The notes: generated by a model not told the origin, from the sequence alone. Counted from the stretch's first letter, positions 1-10,276 are shown. The stretch is 64,000 nt of DNA from Thalassoglobus neptunius (GCF_007859735.1 NZ_SIHI01000004.1:62373-126372); one strand, 5' to 3'. Numbers and translations: made by a program.

Positions 1-1
1 C

Positions 2-1984
2 GCCCAGAAGCAGACCGTTCGAATCACCGCCGGAGGGGAAGCCCGCGTTGACTGGCGAGTCAAAGCGGTCGCTGAGGGAACCGCCACAATCACTGTGCAG
101 GGACTGACCGACGAAGAGTCGGATGCGATGGAAATGTCTTTCCCAGTGTTTGTCCATGGGTTCGAAAAATTCGAGTCGTTCTCCGGAGTCATTCGTCCGG
201 AAGACACAAGCGATCAAATTGAAATCGTTGTCCCCGAAGAGAGACGACCTGAGCAAACCCGGCTCGAGATTCGATATTCACCGACACTCGCGGGAGCAAT
301 GGTCGACGCCCTTCCCTACCTCGCTGAATATCCTTATGGCTGTACCGAACAGACCCTCAACCGGTTCGTGCCGTCAGTCATCACGCAGGGAATTCTGCGT
401 CGCATGGGGTTGAATCTGGCTGAGATCAAGGAAAAACGAACAAACCTCAATGCTCAGGAAATCGGTGATCCGAATGAACGGGCAGCTCGCTGGAAGCGCT
501 TCGACCGGAACCCGGTCTTCGACGAAGCTGAGCTCGCTCGCATGGTTAAGAAAGGGGTCCAGGATCTCACATCGATGCAGAACTCCGATGGAGGATGGGG
601 ATGGTTCTCAGGTTATGGGGAACGTTCTTATCCGCACACGACAGCAGTCGTGGTCCACGGTCTGCAACAAGCTGCGAAAAACGATATCGCGATCGTCGAT
701 GGAATTATTGAGAAGGGAATTAGCTGGCTCACTGAGTATCAAGTTGAGCAAGTCAAGTTGCTGGAAGAAGGTGATCGCCAGGCTGAGAAGCCGAGCCGAA
801 GGCGCTATCGCTCCGAAGCCAACAACCTCGACGCTCTCGTCTTCTCGGTCCTCGTCGACGCAGGTGAGGTCAATCCGTCGATGCAGAAGTATCTCTACCG
901 AGATCGACTGAAACTTTCACTGTATGGTCAGGCTCTCACCGGTCTCGCTTTCGACAAGATTGGTGCCAATGAACAACGCGACATGATCGTTCGCAACATC
1001 GACCAGTTCATCACTGTCGATGATGAAAATCAGACCGCTTATATCGATCTGCCAAACAACGGATACTGGTGGAACTGGTATGGAAGCACGATTGAAGCGA
1101 ACGCTCAATACCTCAAGTTGCTCTGTCGTACCGCACCGCAGGACCCGAAAACTTCCGGTCTCGTGAAGTTCATTCTGAACAACCGAAAGCATGGATCTTA
1201 CTGGACCAATACACGAGATACTGCCTATTGCATTGAAGCACTCGCTGAGTACCTCGAAGCGACGAACGAACTGAAGCCGGACATGACGGTGGAAGTCTTC
1301 ATCGACGGAGAACGCAAGAAGTCGGTCAAAATTACCTCCGACAACCTGTTCACTTTCGAGAACGCCTTCGTGATCGAAGGAGAGGATCTTGCGTCCGGAG
1401 AGCACACCATCGAACTCCGCAAGACCGGAAGTGGCCCGTTGTATCACAACGCGTACCTAACGAATTTCTCGCTTGAAGACTTCATCACGAAAGCGGGACT
1501 GGAAATCAAAGTTCAGCGAAAGTTCTATCGACTCGTTCAGGACGAGGACGCCAACTCAGTCGTGTCCGGAAGTCGCGGACAGGTCATCGACCAGAAAACG
1601 CTGAAGTACGACCGAGTTCTTCTTGAAAATCTCAGCGATGTGAAAAGCGGAGACCTCATCGAAGTGGAACTCGAAATCGATTCGAAGAACGACTACGAGT
1701 ACGTTATTTTCGAAGACCTCAAAGCTGCCGGAACGGAACCCGTCGAACTGAGAAGTGGTTACACGAGCGGCGGTCTCCGGGCTTATGTCGAATTTCGAGA
1801 CGAACGAGTCGCCTTCTTCATGAGAAGCCTCGTACGCGGAAAACATTCCGTGAGCTACCAACTCCGGGCAGAAATCCCCGGACGATTCAGCGCACTCCCC
1901 GCCCGGGCCTACGCCATGTACGCTCCCGAACTGAGAGGGAATTCCGACGAGTTCAAGTTGATTATCGAAGACGCCGAGGAGTGA
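2..1984 (+). CDS. alpha-2-macroglobulin family protein, C-terminal part (5' end outside window)
   Basis: The reading frame is open from base 2, before the first internal ATG at 95, so this is the 3' part of a longer gene. The diagnostic feature is a thioester-type motif YGCTEQ, with the Cys codon at 341-343 and the Gln codon at 350-352. It lies at the start of an alpha/alpha-toroid region (roughly 300-1250) rich in GGWGWF and W/Y-containing helices, as in bacterial A2M proteins. The rest is beta-rich and fits the receptor-binding-like end domain. Family knowledge: bacterial A2Ms are periplasmic or surface protease traps, usually about 1500-2000 residues, so roughly two thirds of the protein is missing here. 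Confident on family; the true start is not visible. Confidence 0.88.
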   Translation, partial: AQKQTVRITAGGEARVDWRVKAVAEGTATITVQGLTDEESDAMEMSFPVFVHGFEKFESFSGVIRPEDTSDQIEIVVPEERRPEQTRLEIRYSPTLAGAMVDALPYLAEYPYGCTEQTLNRFVPSVITQGILRRMGLNLAEIKEKRTNLNAQEIGDPNERAARWKRFDRNPVFDEAELARMVKKGVQDLTSMQNSDGGWGWFSGYGERSYPHTTAVVVHGLQQAAKNDIAIVDGIIEKGISWLTEYQVEQVKLLEEGDRQAEKPSRRRYRSEANNLDALVFSVLVDAGEVNPSMQKYLYRDRLKLSLYGQALTGLAFDKIGANEQRDMIVRNIDQFITVDDENQTAYIDLPNNGYWWNWYGSTIEANAQYLKLLCRTAPQDPKTSGLVKFILNNRKHGSYWTNTRDTAYCIEALAEYLEATNELKPDMTVEVFIDGERKKSVKITSDNLFTFENAFVIEGEDLASGEHTIELRKTGSGPLYHNAYLTNFSLEDFITKAGLEIKVQRKFYRLVQDEDANSVVSGSRGQVIDQKTLKYDRVLLENLSDVKSGDLIEVELEIDSKNDYEYVIFEDLKAAGTEPVELRSGYTSGGLRAYVEFRDERVAFFMRSLVRGKHSVSYQLRAEIPGRFSALPARAYAMYAPELRGNSDEFKLIIEDAEE

Positions 1985-2035
1985 ACGCTGAGTAATTAAC
2001 TCGAAGTAAACAACTCGAAGCGATAGGAAAAGAAA

Positions 2036-2064
2036 GGACGCCGGATTGGATCCGGCGTCCTTTT
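2036..2064 (+). terminator. intrinsic terminator after the A2M gene
   Basis: An 11-bp perfect stem (GGACGCCGGAT / ATCCGGCGTCC) with a 3-base loop is followed by TTTT. It begins 52 bases after the A2M stop codon. The remaining part of this 338-base gap, up to the repeat at 2221, holds nothing else I recognise. Confidence 0.85.
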
Positions 2065-2220
2065 AATTTGAACTCACGTTACTCCTGAAGTTCACTCGCT
2101 GCAGCTGTAATGACTCGTCGAAACAGCTCGGAGAACTGCTGTGAAGAATTGCAGCAATTCGGGTGATTCAACGCATCCTCCGAAACACGCAACCAGTTCG
2201 AGTGAGGAAGCAACGTGCTT

Positions 2221-2325
2221 TAGAGCAAGTTGCTCTTTCCTGTGCACTCGCTTGCACTGTTTCACAAGTTAAAAGGCTGTGCTTGCTCGTGCGAGGGAGT
2301 GCATACAAAATCAGAAAATGCTCTA
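2221..2325 (+). repeat. interspersed hairpin repeat, copy 1
   Basis: This 105-bp element starts TAGAGCAAGTTGCTC and ends TGCTCTA, giving 7-bp terminal inverted repeats. Inside are a small palindrome (AGAGCAA/TTGCTCT) and a second inverted pair of about 15 bp (TGCACTCGCTTGCAC against GTGCGAGGGAGTGCA), so the whole unit can fold into a long hairpin. Similar copies lie at 12838-12943 (opposite orientation), 32363-32467 and 52250-52351. This copy sits between convergent genes, and its right end (CTAG) provides the TAG stop codon of the minus-strand sulfatase. No transposase is encoded; it resembles a MITE or a large REP-type element. Confidence 0.85.
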
Positions 2326-3750
2326 GTTGGAAGAGCGATCGACGCTTTCTTCCCAAAGCCCATCGCGAATCAGATATCCGGTGATCTTTTCGACGACATC
2401 AGGATGCTCCGCTGCAAGGTCGGTCTCTTCGCCCGGATCGGTTGTCACATCATAAAGTTTCCAGGTTCCGGGAGACTCCAAGTCTGCATTTCGGTTTGGC
2501 TTCTCTGGATAGCGAACGAGTCTCCATTTGCCTGACCGGACGCCAACACTCGTGCGTCCCTCCTGGCTCGCAAAATAAAGGTATTCGTGACGTGGTTGTT
2601 CAGAATCATTTCCGAGCAATGTCGGCAAGTAGGAAATTCCATCGATCCCGTCGGGAACTTCCGCACCGGCGAGTTCACAAGCAGTCGGAAGAAAATCGTA
2701 GAAGGCGGAAGGAAGATCACTTGTCGTTCCAGCTGGAATGGTTCCCGGCCAGCGTGCGATGAGAGGAACTCGAATCCCGCCTTCGTGCATCGAACGTTTG
2801 TATCCCTGCAGCGGCCCGTTGGAATCGAAGAAGTCGTGCTTGTGTCCGCCTTCTTCGTGGGGACCATTGTCTGAAGTGAAAATGACGAGCGTCTTTTCTG
2901 TTAGCTCAAGATCATCAAGCAGCGCCATCAGGCGTCCGACATCTCGGTCCATGTGCGTGATCATCGCCGCGAATCCTTTTTCGGGATTGGGCCAGTCACG
3001 ATCCTTATAGATTCCGTAGTCGGGGACTTCCATGCCATCACCGAGAACGCGCCCTCCCTCGTTGTTCGCGTGCGGAATGGTCCAATGAATGTGAAGCAGA
3101 AACGGTTCTTCAGCGTTCTCTTTCACAAAATTCATGGCAGCATCTGTCATGAAGTCATGAGAGTAGCTGACCCGCACCGACGAAACTCGACCGCGACCGT
3201 TTTCGTAGTCTCCGATCACATTTCCGGGGAGGGTGACCTGTGTCTGATTTTCCCACAGGAAGGTCGGGTAGAAATTGTGGGCATTGCTTTGATTCAAGTA
3301 TCCGAACCAGTAGTCGAACCCGTTGTTGTTAGGATGCCCCGGATTGTTGATTTCTTCCGGAGTGTCCACATTCCCCAGAGCCCACTTTCCGACTCCTCCG
3401 GTCCGGTAACCAACCTCTTTGAGTTGTCGACTGACGGTTGATTCCATCCCGGTCAAGCTGCGCGCTCGATTTCCGATGAGCCCGGTCGTCCCGCAGTGTT
3501 GACCGGTCCAGAGCACCAGTCGTGATGGTCGGCATACGGTATGTCCGGAATAGTGATCAGTGAAACGCATTCCCTGGCTCGCAAGCCGATCGATGTTGGG
3601 TGTTTCAATCACCTCTTGCCCATAGCATCCAAGATCCCCGTACCCCAGATCATCCGTCATGATGTAGATGATATTCGGGCGATCAGCCGCCTGAAGCAGA
3701 CCGACCGGGATGAAGAACTGTAGTCCGAATAGCGTAAGTATGAACTTCAA
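2323..3750 (-). CDS. secreted sulfatase (arylsulfatase type, FGly-Cys)
   Basis: Hydrolyses sulfate esters, probably of sulfated polysaccharides, in the periplasm or outside the cell. An N-terminal hydrophobic signal segment (KFILTLFGLQFF) ends at LLQAADRP. It is followed by metal-binding MTDDLGYGD and the sulfatase signature C-R-P-S-R near residue 73, whose Cys would be converted to formylglycine; FTSDNGPHEEGG is the second metal/active-site block. The frame is open to a TTG at 3774. I prefer the TTG at 3750 because GAGGAG lies 9 bases upstream and the product then begins directly with a signal peptide. Its TAG stop overlaps the right end of repeat copy 1. The substrate cannot be inferred. 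Confidence 0.9.
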   Translation of the reverse strand: MKFILTLFGLQFFIPVGLLQAADRPNIIYIMTDDLGYGDLGCYGQEVIETPNIDRLASQGMRFTDHYSGHTVCRPSRLVLWTGQHCGTTGLIGNRARSLTGMESTVSRQLKEVGYRTGGVGKWALGNVDTPEEINNPGHPNNNGFDYWFGYLNQSNAHNFYPTFLWENQTQVTLPGNVIGDYENGRGRVSSVRVSYSHDFMTDAAMNFVKENAEEPFLLHIHWTIPHANNEGGRVLGDGMEVPDYGIYKDRDWPNPEKGFAAMITHMDRDVGRLMALLDDLELTEKTLVIFTSDNGPHEEGGHKHDFFDSNGPLQGYKRSMHEGGIRVPLIARWPGTIPAGTTSDLPSAFYDFLPTACELAGAEVPDGIDGISYLPTLLGNDSEQPRHEYLYFASQEGRTSVGVRSGKWRLVRYPEKPNRNADLESPGTWKLYDVTTDPGEETDLAAEHPDVVEKITGYLIRDGLWEESVDRSSN

Positions 3751-3813
3751 CAATAGAAACTCCTCAAGTTGCAATATTCATGAATGCCCGCAGCCCGAAC
3801 TCTTCCCGATTCA

Positions 3814-4701
3814 TCAGGACTTCGACTGAGACAGAACGAGCAACGTCTGCGCCGCACGGATGCGAGCATCAAAGTGTTCGTCTTCCAACAGCTGCAAGAG
3901 CAACTCTTTCGCCTCAGTGGCTCGTGCATCTCCCGCAAATGTCGCTGCATTGGTCCGGATGGCAGGGTCAGCGTCGGTGAGATTGTCCATCAGCGCCTTC
4001 AATCCCTCAGCATCACCAAGCGATGCTAATGCGTGCTCGTTGTAAGCTTTGACGAGAGGATCTTTCGCGCGTTTGACGTTTCGACGCATTTGCGGAATGT
4101 CCGATTGATCACCGATCCGAGCCAGAATCCAGGCTGCTATCCGGAAAGTCTGTTCGTCATCGCTCTTTAATTCTTGACGAAGAAGCTGCATGGCCTGCTC
4201 ATCTCCAGACCTCGCCAGTGCCGCTGCTGCCATGAGCTTTGTCTTCATGTCAGTGGTCGTTCTCAGCACTCGCTTCAGCCGCTTCCCATTCCCGATTTCG
4301 TCAACCTTGAACAGACTTTCGGCCGCGTGTGTGTGACCGTATGTGTCCGTTTTATCAAGGATTTTCAGCATCGCCGCTGCGTGCTCGGTCGCACCTGCCC
4401 GAACCAGTTCGCGAGCGAGACCGCAGCGCTTTTGATCGTCCGTTTCAAGTGGCAATTTTGGTTCCAGCGCTTCGCGAACCTCCGCGCCATACCCTGCCAG
4501 AGTGAGTGCCTCCGCTGCATGCATCGCGGGCCAAAATTCGTCGGAAGCCATGGCTCCTCGAAGAATCTTAAGGCACTGCTCTTTCTGAGCATCGGTCAAT
4601 TGGATTGTCTCTGAGGAAGCCTGTTGCCGATCACCTTCGCTGGCAAGCGCGAATGGAGAGACAAACAGAGCGAAGCAGCACATCAGCAGGAGGGTTTTCA
4701 T
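3814..4701 (-). CDS. exported HEAT-repeat protein
   Basis: About 295 residues. The start at 4701 is chosen because it gives a clean signal peptide (MKTLLLMCCFALFVSPFALA); upstream ATGs in the frame would add a polar leader. After the signal, the protein is a chain of HEAT/PBS-lyase-type helical repeats: alternating short helices rich in Ala and Leu with patterns such as AWILARIGDQSDIP, KAYNEHALASLGDAEGLKAL and AIRTNAATFAGDARATEAKELL. These repeats usually make protein-binding solenoids. No enzymatic motif is visible. It follows the sulfatase gene on the same strand with 63 bases between, so they may be co-transcribed. Confidence 0.75.
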   Translation of the reverse strand: MKTLLLMCCFALFVSPFALASEGDRQQASSETIQLTDAQKEQCLKILRGAMASDEFWPAMHAAEALTLAGYGAEVREALEPKLPLETDDQKRCGLARELVRAGATEHAAAMLKILDKTDTYGHTHAAESLFKVDEIGNGKRLKRVLRTTTDMKTKLMAAAALARSGDEQAMQLLRQELKSDDEQTFRIAAWILARIGDQSDIPQMRRNVKRAKDPLVKAYNEHALASLGDAEGLKALMDNLTDADPAIRTNAATFAGDARATEAKELLLQLLEDEHFDARIRAAQTLLVLSQSKS

Positions 4702-4818
4702 CAGTCGACCACTCTTCAATCGGGAGAAATCTGAACTGAGCATCACATTACAGTTCTTTGATGCATTTGTCTTCCGATGGAACGAACAAACCATTGAACG
4801 CTGAATTTCGTTGACGAA

Positions 4819-5577
4819 TCACTCTTCGAAATCCTGAATGTTCGTTTCGAGCATCCGTTTTAAGCCGAGGAAATCTCCCCCGTGAGCGAGAAGTTGCGCC
4901 CCCTGCTCGCGACGTTTCTGAATCTCTTCCTTGCCGCTGACCGGGCAGGCCCACGCTTTGCCATGCTTTTTGCACGCTTCTGCTGTCCGTTGATAAGCAT
5001 CCTCAAGTGACCAGCCCGTCTCCTGATGCCGCAGCCGCAGGCCGAGATCCCCCGGCCCAATAAACAGAACGTCGACTCCGTCGGTCGCAGCAATTTGTTC
5101 GACATTCTCAACAGCTTGAGGAGTTTCAATTTGAACGACGAGAAATGTTTCTCGATTGGCTTCTTCGGGAAACGTCATCGGATCATTGCACAGAAAATCG
5201 GCGTCCAGTCCAGCTCCGTCGAGCCCTCGATCTCCAATCGGCGGAAACTTGACGGCATCGACCAGCGTGGCGGCTTTTTCAGGCGTGCTGACGTGTGGAA
5301 TCATTAACCCAGTCGCTCCGTCTTCGAGAAGTCGATATAGGCGGGTTTTCTCGAGGGTTCGCGCACGGACCATGATGTCGATGTCGAATAGATGGCCGAA
5401 GGCGAGGAGTGACTGAATCTGATGGTCTTCCAACTGCCGATGTTCGGTATCCAGCCAGATACAATCGTAACCAGCGTTCGCGGCATGCTTGATGTAGGCC
5501 GGGATGTAATGTCCCAGCGCGCACATACGTGCCGTTTCTCCAGCACGAATTTTCGCAAGTGTCCGACTTCTTCGCAT
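4819..5577 (-). CDS. HpcH/HpaI family aldolase
   Basis: A class II pyruvate-dependent aldolase of the HpcH/HpaI (4-hydroxy-2-oxoheptanedioate / 2-dehydro-3-deoxyglucarate) family, 252 residues and cytoplasmic. Key blocks: GYDCIWLDTEH near the N-terminus (metal/substrate region), MIPHVSTPEKA, VQIETPQAVENVEQIA with the metal-binding Glu, and VLFIGPGDLGLRL, equivalent to the family's GPxDLS block. The ATG at 5577 is preferred because GGAT lies 5 bases upstream; the longer reading (to 5628) adds a Pro-rich leader unlike the family. The actual substrate is unknown. The sugar-acid type would fit the polysaccharide-degrading neighbourhood. Confidence 0.82.
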   Translation of the reverse strand: MRRSRTLAKIRAGETARMCALGHYIPAYIKHAANAGYDCIWLDTEHRQLEDHQIQSLLAFGHLFDIDIMVRARTLEKTRLYRLLEDGATGLMIPHVSTPEKAATLVDAVKFPPIGDRGLDGAGLDADFLCNDPMTFPEEANRETFLVVQIETPQAVENVEQIAATDGVDVLFIGPGDLGLRLRHQETGWSLEDAYQRTAEACKKHGKAWACPVSGKEEIQKRREQGAQLLAHGGDFLGLKRMLETNIQDFEE

Positions 5578-5659
5578 TGTGATCCTGCAGTTCTTTGAGG
5601 ATAAGGGAGGCGGTATGGGTGGGCGCAAGGGAGGAGTTTGTCAGCCGTCAGTAACTTCG

Positions 5660-7294
5660 TCAATCGCCGCTCGTGTCAGCTTTTTCGGAAGCTGAAGGAC
5701 CGTCGGAGGTCATCAGACTCACCAGACAGCCGACTCCCAGATTCACAGCCAGAGCGACCGGAGCGATCCACTGAAAACTGACCGGGTCTGTCATTTGATC
5801 GGCGTCAACGAAGAACCGGTAGAACGGACCCGAAAACGCGATCAAAACGGCAGTCACGATCCCGCAAGCTGTTCCGATCCACACACCAGTTCGACTCGCG
5901 AAGGGAACGAACAACGCGTAGAAGAACAGCCCGAAAATCGGAGTGGCCAGCAGGTTCGACGTCTTCTGCGTCACCGCAGTAATATTGCCGGGAACTCGAT
6001 CCATCACGGAGCTGAGAATCACGACAAACAATCCGATTCCGAACGCCAACCGCCGAGCGAGACGAACGTGAGCTTCTTCGGATTCGGGCTTCTTTCCGAA
6101 GCGATCGAGTCCGTCAGTCATCACGACAGCAGTAATCGAATTCACTCCGGAATCGAGACTCGACATGGCTGCCGCAAACATCGCTGCGATCACGAGTCCA
6201 GAGACTCCCGGAGGAAGTAAGTGCGAGATGAAAAACGGGAAGAGATCATCTGCGTCCGCTTTGAGATTCGTGCCCGGTGGAAGCTGATCGAGATTGGCTT
6301 CGAAGTAACCAAGGAGAGCGAATCCAACGAGCCCTAAAGTGATCGCGACAATCACCGCGACGATCAACTGAATGGCCAAAGCTCTGCGTGCCGCAGCAGC
6401 ATCTTTCGTCGCCATAAACCGCTGCACAGAAGTTTGATCTCCTCCCAGAGTACAGACGTACCAGGTTCCCTGGCTGAGGATGGCGCCGATGACAGTCAAT
6501 CGCGTCGCAGCGTTTTCAGGGAAAATTGGTTGTCGATCCCAAATCGGATGCCACTGACTGGGAAACCAATGAAAGCCTCCCATTTTGGAAGTGACGATCG
6601 CGATGACGGTCAGCGCCCCGCCGTAGAGCAGCAGCGTCTGAATTGCGTCGGTAATGACCACCGCGCGGAGACCTCCCAGCGACGTATAAATCACAGCGAC
6701 AGTTCCCGTGATCAACGAGACGAGTGGAATCCATCGCTCATCAGCCCCAATCATCGTTGTGAGTGCTTTAGCTGTGAGATAGACCAGTAACGCCATCCAG
6801 ATAAGTCTCAGAATGACAAACATCCCGGCGCCAAGAAGCCGAATTTCGAGCCCGAGTCGCTTCTCCAGCAACTCGTAGGCACTTGTGACTCGATGTCGCA
6901 TGTATACCGGCAGCATTCCGAATCCGACGATCAGAAAGACAAACGGCAACGAGAGAAGGCTGCAAAATTGAACAGGCCCTTTCCCAAGCGCTTCGCCGGG
7001 AAACGACAGATAAGAAATTGTGCTCAGAAGCGTCGCGAACAATGACACCCCGATCAGCACGGGATTCATTGCTCCGCTGCCGACAAAGTATTCTTTGGTC
7101 GAGGTTTGTCTACGACTGAAATACCATCCCAGCCAGATCGTGCCAACTGCATAAGCAAGCACAATGATCCAGTCAATCGCTGCCAGGCCAGTCTGCCCGG
7201 CGTCTGGATCAAATACGTTCGGCAAGTCTGCGAGGAGGAGAGACTTCGGGAGGGATAGTGACGTTTGGAAGACTCCTGAAAGACCCATCAGCAT
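5660..7294 (-). CDS. sodium/solute symporter (SSS family)
   Basis: A 544-residue inner-membrane protein with about 13 hydrophobic segments starting near residue 38. SSS-family blocks are visible: FSRRQTSTKEYFVGSGAMNP after the first helix, LLSTISYLSFPGEALGKGP (Na+-site region), YTSLGGLRAVVITDAIQ and GGDQTSVQRFMATKD. The Na+-dependent substrate (sugar, amino acid, nucleoside or organic acid) cannot be told from sequence. GGAAAG lies upstream of the chosen ATG. It is on the same strand as the aldolase, 83 bases upstream of it, which would suit import of an aldolase pathway substrate; that link is inference. Confidence 0.88.
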   Translation of the reverse strand: MLMGLSGVFQTSLSLPKSLLLADLPNVFDPDAGQTGLAAIDWIIVLAYAVGTIWLGWYFSRRQTSTKEYFVGSGAMNPVLIGVSLFATLLSTISYLSFPGEALGKGPVQFCSLLSLPFVFLIVGFGMLPVYMRHRVTSAYELLEKRLGLEIRLLGAGMFVILRLIWMALLVYLTAKALTTMIGADERWIPLVSLITGTVAVIYTSLGGLRAVVITDAIQTLLLYGGALTVIAIVTSKMGGFHWFPSQWHPIWDRQPIFPENAATRLTVIGAILSQGTWYVCTLGGDQTSVQRFMATKDAAAARRALAIQLIVAVIVAITLGLVGFALLGYFEANLDQLPPGTNLKADADDLFPFFISHLLPPGVSGLVIAAMFAAAMSSLDSGVNSITAVVMTDGLDRFGKKPESEEAHVRLARRLAFGIGLFVVILSSVMDRVPGNITAVTQKTSNLLATPIFGLFFYALFVPFASRTGVWIGTACGIVTAVLIAFSGPFYRFFVDADQMTDPVSFQWIAPVALAVNLGVGCLVSLMTSDGPSASEKADTSGD

Positions 7295-7380
7295 GAATCA
7301 TACTTTCCAATCAAGAATCGAATTCAGTTGATGTGTCACGGTAGTCAATCATCCCCGGATTGAATAGCGCCGCCAGCAAT

Positions 7381-8010
7381 TCATGACGATTCAGAATGGG
7401 AACTTCTGTCGAACAGAGAGATCAACACTGCTGCGAGCAGGCAGCCGACAAGATTCGAGACAAGATCCCACCCGGTGTTGAGATAACCGCCGACATTGGT
7501 TTCGGGAACAAGCAGCGTCGCAGCGAATTCGACCACTTCGTTAAGTGCTCCAAATCCCATCCCGGCAGCGGCGCACAGCGTCAGCAATCCGAAGGTCGGC
7601 GCGATGTCCGCACCCGATTTTTGAAACGCCGCCTTCAATGCTTGCCAGCAGATCCATGTCGTCAGGCCAAATCCGTACGCATGCACCAACTGGTCATACT
7701 TCAGCCGATTCGGAATCAACCACAGGTTGTACAAGACCGAGGATGTTCCTTCGGTCGGCCAGGACTCCGGAACATGAACGAGCCCACCGCACATATGTGC
7801 CAAACCCCAAAGCGAGAGGCCCCACAACGCAAGTGGATGCAATCGGACTCGATGATGCAGCCACAACACTGGCCCCAAAAGCACGCCCATGACGCCGACG
7901 TAAATCACGAATTCCATTTTGCCTGACGCAAAGGAACTCCACAGCGCGGGGGCGATGTACAACATCGTCACCAATAGAATTGTTTTCTCGCTTGTCAGCA
8001 ACCCTCTCAT
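7381..8010 (-). CDS. DUF2238/YjdF-type membrane protein
   Basis: A 209-residue integral membrane protein with about six hydrophobic helices. Conserved polar blocks between helices match the DUF2238 (YjdF) family: GGLVHVPE, NRLKYDQLVHAYGFGLTTW, GALNEVVEFAA and LNTGWDLVSNLVG. The His and Asp/Glu residues within membrane segments could bind a metal or ion, but the family's function is not established. Its ATG overlaps the last bases of thpR by four bases (ATGA), so the two are almost certainly translated from one mRNA. Confidence 0.75.
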   Translation of the reverse strand: MRGLLTSEKTILLVTMLYIAPALWSSFASGKMEFVIYVGVMGVLLGPVLWLHHRVRLHPLALWGLSLWGLAHMCGGLVHVPESWPTEGTSSVLYNLWLIPNRLKYDQLVHAYGFGLTTWICWQALKAAFQKSGADIAPTFGLLTLCAAAGMGFGALNEVVEFAATLLVPETNVGGYLNTGWDLVSNLVGCLLAAVLISLFDRSSHSESS

Positions 8011-8591
8011 CGGATCTCCTCATCGTCGGGATCGCCTGAGAATACCGATTCTTGAAGAATTGTGTACTTCGATCCCGAACGCGAAAGCTCCGATTGATAA
8101 TACACCATGCGATCAAACAGAAACTTTCCGAACTCCTGATCGCGATGTGTGTCGATCAGCTCCATCAGAGATTCCGGAGGCTTTCCATTGACTCGCGCAA
8201 CTGTGAGATGCGGCGTGAATCGCCTTCCTTCTCGCGGAAACCCGATCGTTTCGAGAGCATCCGTCAGTCGCTCCGCCAGTGAAATCATCGGCTGCTGCGG
8301 ATGGCAACCAATCCACACTACGCGTGGGCGTCTGCGATTGGGAAAAGCTCCCACTCCCTGAAGCGTGAGCTGTTGTTCTTGAGTTTCCTGGATAACCTCA
8401 TTCATCACCTCACACACAGCGGAGATTTGATGATCTTTGGTTTCGCCCAAAAACGCGATCGTGAAGTGAAGCATTTCCGGACGGTTCGCTCGCACGGTGC
8501 CTTGAATTTTGCGAAGCGATCCAAGGAACCGACCAAGTTGTTCGGTCGGCTCGATGGGGATCGCAAGAAACGAACGAATCGTCCGGGACAT
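8007..8591 (-). CDS. thpR: RNA 2',3'-cyclic phosphodiesterase
   Basis: A 2H phosphoesterase of the ThpR/LigT family, 194 residues. The two catalytic HxTx motifs are clear: LHFTIAFLG near residue 41 and PHLTVARV near residue 127. The N-terminus RSFLAIPI and the block RPRVVWIGC are also typical. It opens 2',3'-cyclic phosphates on RNA ends and was first known for ligating tRNA half-molecules in vitro. The stop overlaps the start of the DUF2238 gene, implying translational coupling. Confidence 0.9.
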   Translation of the reverse strand: MSRTIRSFLAIPIEPTEQLGRFLGSLRKIQGTVRANRPEMLHFTIAFLGETKDHQISAVCEVMNEVIQETQEQQLTLQGVGAFPNRRRPRVVWIGCHPQQPMISLAERLTDALETIGFPREGRRFTPHLTVARVNGKPPESLMELIDTHRDQEFGKFLFDRMVYYQSELSRSGSKYTILQESVFSGDPDDEEIR

Positions 8592-8614
8592 AACCTAACA
8601 GCAAATCATCAGAA

Positions 8615-10084
8615 TCAGGCGGGCGGCTGACCATCTTTCCATGGACCAGCCAGCTTCATATAGGCAGGTTCTTCGAGAGTACTTCCGTAATCTCCGGCAG
8701 TCCACCCAGGAATGTGCTTCGGCTTCCCGCGTTCTTTCGAGATTTTCTCCCATTGATCTGCCCACGACTTGCCGCCCTGATGGGCTTCGAACGCATTGAC
8801 GGGACCCGTCTTCGGATCGAAGTAGTAGCAGACGCCGTTTCGGTAACTCTGAGCCCCGAGAATGACTGTTGTCACTGCGGCGGCTCCGAGATCAGGCGGG
8901 TTGTTGCAGTCGAGTGGATTGCCTGAGTTCATGGCAGCAATCCAGTTCTTGAAGTGTTCGTAAGTCTGATCGTCAATCGGTTCCGTCTGAATCGTTTCCT
9001 CAGCGAGGGAACTGTCACGAGTCACTTGAGGACGTTCAGGGATGTATTGAATCTTATCCCCATTGAAGATGAACGAACCAAAGTGCCCGCGAATACACTG
9101 ATCGATTCGCGATTCCTGGCTACACATCGTCGACGAGACAAGGCCGTGAACACCTTCGGGATAGTCCGCCGCGACGGTGGCGACATCGGGTACGCCTCGA
9201 CCATCGTACTCAAGGTACAATCCACCCGCCCCGACAACACGGCCGGGATAACGCAATCCAGTCGCTTTGAGCATCATCGTGACACGATGGACGAAGAGGT
9301 CTGTGTACATCCCGGACCCAAACGGCCAGAAGCGTCGCCACTGCTTGTACACTTCTCGATCAAACGGTCGGTCTTCGGCCAGACCTTCTTCGACTCCCAG
9401 CCATCGCTGCCAGTCGATGTTCTGCGGAGTCATGTCCTTCTTGAGTTCATAATACCGCCATTGTCCCTGAGCCGAGTTCCGGAAGTACTCAGTCTGGAAC
9501 ATCATCACCTTTCCGAGTTTCCCGTCGTTGAGGAGTTCCCGGGCGTGATTCCAAACCGGTTGGGAGGTTCCCTGAACTCCGACCTGCATCACTTTTCCGG
9601 AGTCTTCCCACTTCTCGACGACATCGAGAGCTTCCTCGACATTCTTCGTCATCGGCTTTTCGCAGTAGACGTGCAGCCCAGCAGCGAGTGAATCGAGAAC
9701 CTGTTTGTGATGCCAGTGATCCGGCGTCGCGATGGAAACGGCATCGAGATTCTCTTTTTCGAGCATTTCTCGATAGTCCACGTATTGCGTGGGAGTATTT
9801 CCGTTTTTCTCCTTAATGTAGTCAGCCACCTTCTCTCGCTGGACAGAAAAGACTTCTGCGACGGAAACGAGTTCGATATTGGCCCCTTCATTTTTCAGTT
9901 TCGCCAGTGTCCTGACATGCGCACCAAATCCACGACCTCCAGGACCGATGAATCCAATTCGGATGTTCTGGTTGGGAGACTGCGCGGGTGCGTCTTTCGC
10001 GGACAGGCCGACGAATGCACTCGTTCCGGCGGCGATGGCTCCCGAGCTTTTCAAAAAACTGCGGCGGTTGACAGAATCGGTCAT
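8615..10084 (-). CDS. Tat-exported Gfo/Idh/MocA family oxidoreductase
   Basis: 489 residues. The N-terminus carries a twin-arginine signal (NRRSFLKSSGAIAAGTSAFVGL), so the protein should be exported folded with its nicotinamide cofactor, as in many planctomycetal members. The Rossmann motif is IRIGFIGPGGRGFGAH, followed by ISIATPDHWHHKQ and the family signature HVYCEKPMTKNVEEA with the catalytic Lys. The C-terminal half is the GFO/IDH alpha/beta domain. GAGGAAG lies upstream of the ATG. The substrate is probably a sugar or cyclitol derivative; not determinable further. Confidence 0.88.
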   Translation of the reverse strand: MTDSVNRRSFLKSSGAIAAGTSAFVGLSAKDAPAQSPNQNIRIGFIGPGGRGFGAHVRTLAKLKNEGANIELVSVAEVFSVQREKVADYIKEKNGNTPTQYVDYREMLEKENLDAVSIATPDHWHHKQVLDSLAAGLHVYCEKPMTKNVEEALDVVEKWEDSGKVMQVGVQGTSQPVWNHARELLNDGKLGKVMMFQTEYFRNSAQGQWRYYELKKDMTPQNIDWQRWLGVEEGLAEDRPFDREVYKQWRRFWPFGSGMYTDLFVHRVTMMLKATGLRYPGRVVGAGGLYLEYDGRGVPDVATVAADYPEGVHGLVSSTMCSQESRIDQCIRGHFGSFIFNGDKIQYIPERPQVTRDSSLAEETIQTEPIDDQTYEHFKNWIAAMNSGNPLDCNNPPDLGAAAVTTVILGAQSYRNGVCYYFDPKTGPVNAFEAHQGGKSWADQWEKISKERGKPKHIPGWTAGDYGSTLEEPAYMKLAGPWKDGQPPA

Positions 10085-10276
10085 CGTCTTCCTCGTAAGA
10101 AGTTGAAAGAATCAAACATGCGAGACGTGGATTTTTCTCACGCCGACATTCATCATGCTTGAAAATGGTGCACACTCAAGCATCAAACATAGCTGATCCG
10201 TCGTTTGATCAGAAGCTTGAACGTGTTCGACGACTGCTCACTCAACAAGTCCAGACCTTCACACTGAAATCTTCGT

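Noticed and set aside
8714-9691. Plus-strand frames opposite the Gfo/Idh/MocA gene
   Set aside because: Shadows of a well-supported gene with a Tat signal and family motifs on the minus strand.
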